Below are positions 60,315 to 64,000 of a stretch of DNA of 64,000 bases, piece after piece (position 1 is the first letter of the stretch; every line of letters starts with the position of its first letter). The notes beneath the pieces were generated by a model. It was given only the letters and a program-made list of their open reading frames with translations, did no database searches and was not told the DNA's origin. The stretch is from Streptomyces virginiae. Its GTDB lineage: Bacteria > Actinomycetota > Actinomycetes > Streptomycetales > Streptomycetaceae. Where the stretch lies: positions 357,863 to 421,862 of the forward strand of contig NZ_JOAK01000016.1 of the NCBI RefSeq assembly GCF_000720455.1, written 5' to 3'. Made by a program: the position numbers and the translations under genes.

Positions 60315-61731
60315 CACCGACACCCTCCTCAACCACATCGCCGGCGCCGACCGGCCCGCCGCCACGGGCGCGACGATGGACCTCGTCGACCCCGCCACCG
60401 GCCGCGTCCACCGCCGCGCCCCGCGCTCCGGCGGGGCCGACACCGACGCCGCCTGCGCGGCCGCCACGGCGGCGTACGCGCACTGGTCCACGACCACCCC
60501 TGCCGTACGGCAGCGCGCCCTGCTCGGCATCGCCGACGCCATCGAGGAACACGCGGAGGCCCTCGTCGCCGCCGAGACAGCCGACACGGGCAAGCCGGCC
60601 CGCCTGTTCAGGACCGAGGAACTGCCCGCCATAGTCGACAGCGTCCGCTTCTTCGCGGGCGCCGCCCGCAACCTGCCCGGCGCCGCGGCCGGGGAGTACA
60701 CCGAAGGCCGCACCTCCCTCCTGCGCCGCGAACCGGTCGGGGTCTGCGCCCAGATCACCCCGTGGAACTACCCGCTGATGATGGCCGTGTGGAAGATCGC
60801 CCCGGCGATCGCCGCGGGCAACACGACCGTGCTCAAGCCGGCCGACACGACACCCTCGTCCTCCGTGCTCCTCGCCCGGATGGCGGCCGAGCACCTGCCG
60901 CCCGGCGTGCTCAACGTGGTCTGCGGCGACCGTGACACCGGCCGCGAACTCGTCGCCCACCGCGACGTCGCCCTCGTCGCCGTCACCGGCAGCGTGCGGG
61001 CGGGCCGGCAGATCGCGGCGGCCGCCGCCGTCGACCTCAAACGCGTCCACCTGGAACTCGGCGGGAACGCCCCCGTCCTCGTCCACGACGACGTGGACGT
61101 CGAGGCCACCGCCGCGGCCCTCGCCGCCGTCGCCTACTACAACGCCGGGCAGGACTGCACCGCACCCACCCGCTTCCTCGTCCACCACCGGATCCACGAC
61201 GCGTTCCTCGCCGCGTTCGCGGCCGAGACCCGCACGCTGCGCCCGGGCTCCCCGGACGAGCCCGACGCCGACTTCGGCCCCCTCAACAACGCCGCCCAGC
61301 TGGCCTCGGTGCAGGACCTGCTCGGCAGGCTGTCGGACCGCGCCGAGATCGTCACCGGCGGTGACCGGCTCCCGAGACCCGGCTTCTTCCACGAGCCCAC
61401 GGTCGTCGCGGGCGTGCGCCAGGACGACGAGATCGTGCAGGAGGAGATCTTCGGGCCCGTCGTGACCGTGCAGGCCTTCGCCGACGAGGAGGAGGCCCTG
61501 AAGCTGGCCGACGACGTCCGCCACGGCCTCGCCGCCAGCGTGTGGACCACCGACCACGACCGCGCGATGCGGGCGACCCGGGCCCTGCACACCGGCATCG
61601 TCTGGGTGAACACCCACGGCACCACCGTCTCCGAAATGCCCCACGGCGGGGTCAAGCACTCGGGCTACGGCAGTGACCTGTCGATGGCGGGCCTCCTGGA
61701 CTACACCCGGGTCAAGCACGTCATGCTGTGA
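60307..61731 (+). CDS. aldehyde dehydrogenase (aminobutyraldehyde/betaine-aldehyde type)
   Basis: A 474-aa NAD-dependent aldehyde dehydrogenase. ITPWNYPLMMAVWKIAPA, general-base Glu in LELGGNAPV and the nucleophile in NAGQDCTAPTR are present. GQDC and overall pattern fit gamma-aminobutyraldehyde or betaine-aldehyde dehydrogenases. A GTG start lies inside the amine oxidase gene. It turns the aldehyde from that enzyme into the acid; last gene of the operon. Confidence 0.94.
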   Translation: MADTDTLLNHIAGADRPAATGATMDLVDPATGRVHRRAPRSGGADTDAACAAATAAYAHWSTTTPAVRQRALLGIADAIEEHAEALVAAETADTGKPARLFRTEELPAIVDSVRFFAGAARNLPGAAAGEYTEGRTSLLRREPVGVCAQITPWNYPLMMAVWKIAPAIAAGNTTVLKPADTTPSSSVLLARMAAEHLPPGVLNVVCGDRDTGRELVAHRDVALVAVTGSVRAGRQIAAAAAVDLKRVHLELGGNAPVLVHDDVDVEATAAALAAVAYYNAGQDCTAPTRFLVHHRIHDAFLAAFAAETRTLRPGSPDEPDADFGPLNNAAQLASVQDLLGRLSDRAEIVTGGDRLPRPGFFHEPTVVAGVRQDDEIVQEEIFGPVVTVQAFADEEEALKLADDVRHGLAASVWTTDHDRAMRATRALHTGIVWVNTHGTTVSEMPHGGVKHSGYGSDLSMAGLLDYTRVKHVML

Positions 61732-61754
61732 GCCCCGCGGCGCCCTCCACCCGG

Positions 61755-62738
61755 TCAGCCGTTCAGGGAGGCCATCAGCTCGGGGGCGTAGCGGTCGCCG
61801 GAGGCCACGCCGTGCGGGGCCACGGCGTCGATCGCGGCCAGTTCGGCCGGGGTGATCGTCACGGCGGTGGCGGCGACGTTCTCCTCCAGGTAGCGGCGGC
61901 GCTTGGTGCCCGGAATGGGCACCGCGCCCTGGTGCAGGGTCCAGGCCAGGGCGAGCTGCGAGGGCGTCACGCCCTTCTCGGCGGCCAGCTGGCGGACCTG
62001 GTCCACGACGGCCAGGTTCCGGTGGAAGTTCTCACCCTGGAACCGAGGGTCGGTGCGGCGGAAGTCGTCCGCCGCGAAGTCGTCGGGGCTGGTGATGGCG
62101 CCGGAGAGGAACCCGCGGCCGAGCGGGGAGTAGGCGACGAGCCCGATCCCCAGTTCGCGGAGGGTGTCGAGCACGCCGTCGTGCTCGATGCCGCGTTCGA
62201 AGAGGCTGTACTCGGTCTGTACCGCGGCCAGCGGGTGCACGGCGTGGGCGCGGGCGATCGTGGCGGGGGAGACCTCGCACAGGCCGATGTGGCGGACCTT
62301 GCCGGCCTCGACCAGCCCGGCCAGGGCGCCGACGCTCTCCTCGATCGGCACGTTCGGGTCGACGCGGTGCAGGTAGTAGAGGTCGATGTGGTCGGTGCCC
62401 AGGTGGCGCAGGGATCGGTCGGCCGACCGCCGGATGTACTCGGGGGTTCCGTTGTGCCCGAGGAAGGCGCCCTCGTCGGTGAATTCGATCCCGGTCTTCG
62501 TGGCCACCACGGCCGCCTCGCGGCGGCCGGACAGGGCCTTGCCGAGCAGCTGCTCGTTGCGGAAGGGGCCGTAGCCCTCGGCGGTGTCGAGAAGGGTGAC
62601 GCCGAGCTCCAGGGCGCGGTCGATCGTGGCGAGGGACTCGGTCTCGTCGGTGGCGCCGTAGTGGGCGCTCATGCCCATCAGCCCGAGGCCCTCGGCCCCC
62701 ACCTTCAGACCCTGGCGGCCCAGTGCGCGCATCTCCAT
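61755..62738 (-). CDS. aldo/keto reductase
   Basis: A 327-aa NADPH-dependent reductase. The catalytic tetrad is visible as Asp in LLDTAEGYG, Tyr in the same motif, Lys in VATKTG and His in YLHRVD. Length and the C-terminal [15 protein letters not shown] are normal for the YhdN/AKR13-like branch. Convergent with the aldehyde dehydrogenase gene and divergent from a TetR gene. Confidence 0.94.
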   Translation of the reverse strand: MEMRALGRQGLKVGAEGLGLMGMSAHYGATDETESLATIDRALELGVTLLDTAEGYGPFRNEQLLGKALSGRREAAVVATKTGIEFTDEGAFLGHNGTPEYIRRSADRSLRHLGTDHIDLYYLHRVDPNVPIEESVGALAGLVEAGKVRHIGLCEVSPATIARAHAVHPLAAVQTEYSLFERGIEHDGVLDTLRELGIGLVAYSPLGRGFLSGAITSPDDFAADDFRRTDPRFQGENFHRNLAVVDQVRQLAAEKGVTPSQLALAWTLHQGAVPIPGTKRRRYLEENVAATAVTITPAELAAIDAVAPHGVASGDRYAPELMASLNG

Positions 62739-62758
62739 GGTGTGCTCCTCGAAAGAAA

Positions 62759-62775
62759 GTAACTAACCGGATAGA
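62759..62775. promoter_or_regulatory. degenerate TetR half-site near the aldo/keto reductase start
   Basis: TAACT (62760-62764) followed by AACC and GGATAG repeats the elements of the 62809-62822 palindrome with a longer spacer. It lies 22 bp from the reductase start. Confidence 0.45.
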
Positions 62776-62808
62776 TAGAGTCTGCGACGGATCGGTGCGC
62801 CTTGTCAA

Positions 62809-62822
62809 TAACTGGATAGTTA
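62809..62822. promoter_or_regulatory. TetR operator candidate between AKR and TetR genes
   Basis: TAACT and AGTTA flank GGAT in an AT-rich patch 18 bp before the TetR start. Confidence 0.6.
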
Positions 62823-62839
62823 CTTGCTAGGCTGCGGGC

Positions 62840-63412
62840 ATGGCACGGGATTCCAACGCGACCAAGGCGCGCCTGCTCGACGCGGCCTTCTCCGAGTTCG
62901 CGACGTACGGCATCGCCGGTGCGCGCGTCGACCGCATTGCCGAGGCCGCGCAGGCGAACAAGCGGCTCATCTACGTCTACTACGGCAACAAGGAGCAGCT
63001 CTTCGACGCCGTGCTCCAGCGGGCCCTGGAGACCGGCTCGGAATCCGTCCCCTTCGACGCCGACGACCTGCCCGGCTACGCGGGCGCCGTCTTCGACCAC
63101 CTCGTCGAGCGGCCCGAGCTGATGCGGCTCGTACTGTGGAAGCAGCTGGAGCGCCCCGGGTCGACGGGCGCGGAGGCAGCGTCCTACGAAGGCAAGATCG
63201 CGGCCGTGCGGCAGGCGCAGGAGGCGGGCCGCATCGACGCGGGCATCGACCCCGCGGACGTGCTCACGCTGGTCATCGGCCTGTCGCAGGCCTGGTTCGC
63301 GGCGGTGGGCGGCCCGGCGGCGGGAGCCGCGGGCAGTGCCTGGGCCGCCGACCGCCTGGCGGCCCACCGCGCGGCCGTGATCGAGTCCGTCCGCCGGCTC
63401 ACGGCGCCGTAG
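62840..63412 (+). CDS. TetR-family regulator of the aldo/keto reductase
   Basis: A 190-aa TetR protein. The helix-turn-helix is VDRIAEAAQANKRLIYVYYG (~31-50). The C-terminal domain resembles TetR_C_17-type regulators (MRLVLWKQLERPGSTGAEA). It probably represses the divergent reductase, as is common for this pair in actinomycetes, perhaps sensing an electrophile or substrate. Confidence 0.92.
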   Translation: MARDSNATKARLLDAAFSEFATYGIAGARVDRIAEAAQANKRLIYVYYGNKEQLFDAVLQRALETGSESVPFDADDLPGYAGAVFDHLVERPELMRLVLWKQLERPGSTGAEAASYEGKIAAVRQAQEAGRIDAGIDPADVLTLVIGLSQAWFAAVGGPAAGAAGSAWAADRLAAHRAAVIESVRRLTAP

Positions 63413-63433
63413 CGGGCGGGAGCCGCAGGGCGA

Positions 63434-63482
63434 GGGCTTCGGGGGTCGGGATCTGGCGGGGCGGGGGCTTCGGGGGTCGGGA
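63434..63482. repeat. short direct repeat downstream of the TetR gene
   Basis: GGGCTTCGGGGGTCGGGA occurs at 63434-63451 and again at 63465-63482, 31 bp apart. Confidence 0.75.
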
Positions 63483-63507
63483 GCCGCTCGGGCGGGATCA
63501 GGGATGG

Positions 63508-63663
63508 TTTGGGGGTTTCCCGTCAGTCCCATCGTCTCTCCGCGTCGGGCCGGCCCGTCAAGGGCGCTCCCTCCGGTCGCGTCGCTTCGCGATGTCGCTG
63601 CGCTCCACCCTTGACCGCCCGTCCCGCCACGGAAATCCGAAAGACTGCCGGGAAGCCCCCAAA
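63508..63663. repeat. 156-bp imperfect palindrome
   Basis: Outer arms at 63508-63528 and 63643-63663 match at 19 of 21 positions (left arm TTTGGGGGTTTCCCGTCAGT plus C). Inner arms GTCAAGGG (63557-63564) and CCCTTGAC (63608-63615) continue the symmetry, and TCGCG/CGCGA closes a central loop near 63585. No coding frame in it looks real. Confidence 0.85.
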
Positions 63664-63728
63664 GGAACGGGCCGGTCTCAGCTTTGCAGGGACGGGGCGT
63701 CGGAGATGCGCGGCGGCGGTCGAGGGCG

Positions 63729-64000
63729 CGTCTCATCGCTACGCGCTCCTGCGGGACGGCGCCTGCGGGCCCCTTGGGCTGGACATAAGCCGCCATTGAT
63801 CGCTACGTGCTTCTCCTTCACGCGTCCGCGAGTCTCTGGGGCTGGGCATAAGCCGCCACCAATCGCTACGCGCTCCTGCCGGACGGCGCCTGCGAGCCCC
63901 GTGGGCTGGACATAAGCCGCCATCGATCGCTGCCCGCTCCTCCATCACGCGTCCGCAAGCCGTCCGGGGCTGGTCGCAAGCCGCAGAAACCTTCCGCCAC
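63729..64000. repeat. ~64-bp tandem repeat running past the window end
   Basis: The core GGACATAAGCCGCCAT and variants recurs with the ATAAGC element at 63785, 63848 and 63912, and a degenerate copy at 63976 (steps 63, 64, 64). Linker halves alternate between a GACGGCGCCTGCG type and a CACGCGTCCGC type, so the true unit is a ~127-bp dimer. Gene-free. Confidence 0.88.

Noticed and set aside
58026..60758. A 910-codon minus-strand frame opposite the PotA-like and amine oxidase genes.
   Set aside because: Antisense shadow; the plus-strand genes have complete catalytic motifs.
63678..63923. Short minus-strand frame through the terminal tandem repeat.
   Set aside because: It simply translates the repeat; the alternating linkers and non-triplet steps (63, 64, 64) break frame.

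Overview
The window is very GC-rich, with third-position GC bias, many GTG starts, GGAGG-type ribosome binding sites, ATGA/GTGA stop-start overlaps and families typical of the genus (DUF5709, DUF6131, TIGR03086, SixA, STAS, WYL regulators, MpaB). It is most likely a chromosomal, partly accessory stretch of a Streptomyces or close relative. No rRNA, tRNA, CRISPR array, transposase or integrase was seen. The left end cuts a gene; the right end runs out inside a tandem repeat.

Region by region. 1-8 kb: mostly minus-strand genes (class II glutamine amidotransferase fragment, EF-hand protein, rhodanese, cytochrome P450, PI-PLC-X protein), a free-standing tsaD, a lipoprotein, an ArsR regulator next to an EamA exporter, and a membrane protein. 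8.3-10.9 kb: methyltransferase and a PBP4-type peptidase. 10.95-11.92 kb: a gene-free block of tandem repeats facing each other around a palindrome. 12-16.3 kb: PEP-mutase/isocitrate-lyase family enzyme coupled to a small secreted protein, carotenoid oxygenase, a 134-aa unknown and MpaB. 16.3-20.6 kb: small housekeeping-type genes (STAS, DUF5709, SixA, FUSC, VOC, DUF6131). 20.6-22.3 kb: two coupled NUDIX genes, one fused to a P-loop kinase. 22.7-24.3 kb: secreted seven-repeat YVTN propeller. 24.5-38.5 kb: paired regulators and targets (MBL/GlxA, TIGR03086/WYL, two-component system/MMPL, MerR), an alpha/beta hydrolase, two SUKH-like proteins and a cold-shock protein. 38.9-44.7 kb: MFS exporter, secreted metalloprotease with a membrane-anchored partner, ThpR, FAD oxidase with a divergent TetR.

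44.7-61.7 kb is the most coherent locus. Two divergent operons share a 390-bp promoter region (52924-53313) that carries two perfect 16-bp palindromes and one close variant, a typical TetR operator layout. Rightward: Rieske oxygenase, PotDBCA-like ABC importer, FAD amine oxidase, aldehyde dehydrogenase. Leftward: 157-aa unknown, NuoF-like flavoprotein, 3Fe-4S-type ferredoxin, ADP-forming acyl-CoA synthetase, two near-duplicate acyl-CoA dehydrogenases, 3-hydroxyacyl-CoA dehydrogenase and a TetR regulator. I infer one pathway: import of a cationic amine (polyamine or quaternary/methylated amine), Rieske oxygenation driven by the NuoF-like/ferredoxin pair, oxidation to aldehyde and acid, CoA activation and beta-oxidation-like steps, with the terminal TetR as repressor. 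The substrate cannot be read from sequence.

61.7-64 kb: aldo/keto reductase with a divergent TetR, then a gene-free tail with a 156-bp imperfect palindrome and a ~64-bp tandem repeat that continues past the window.
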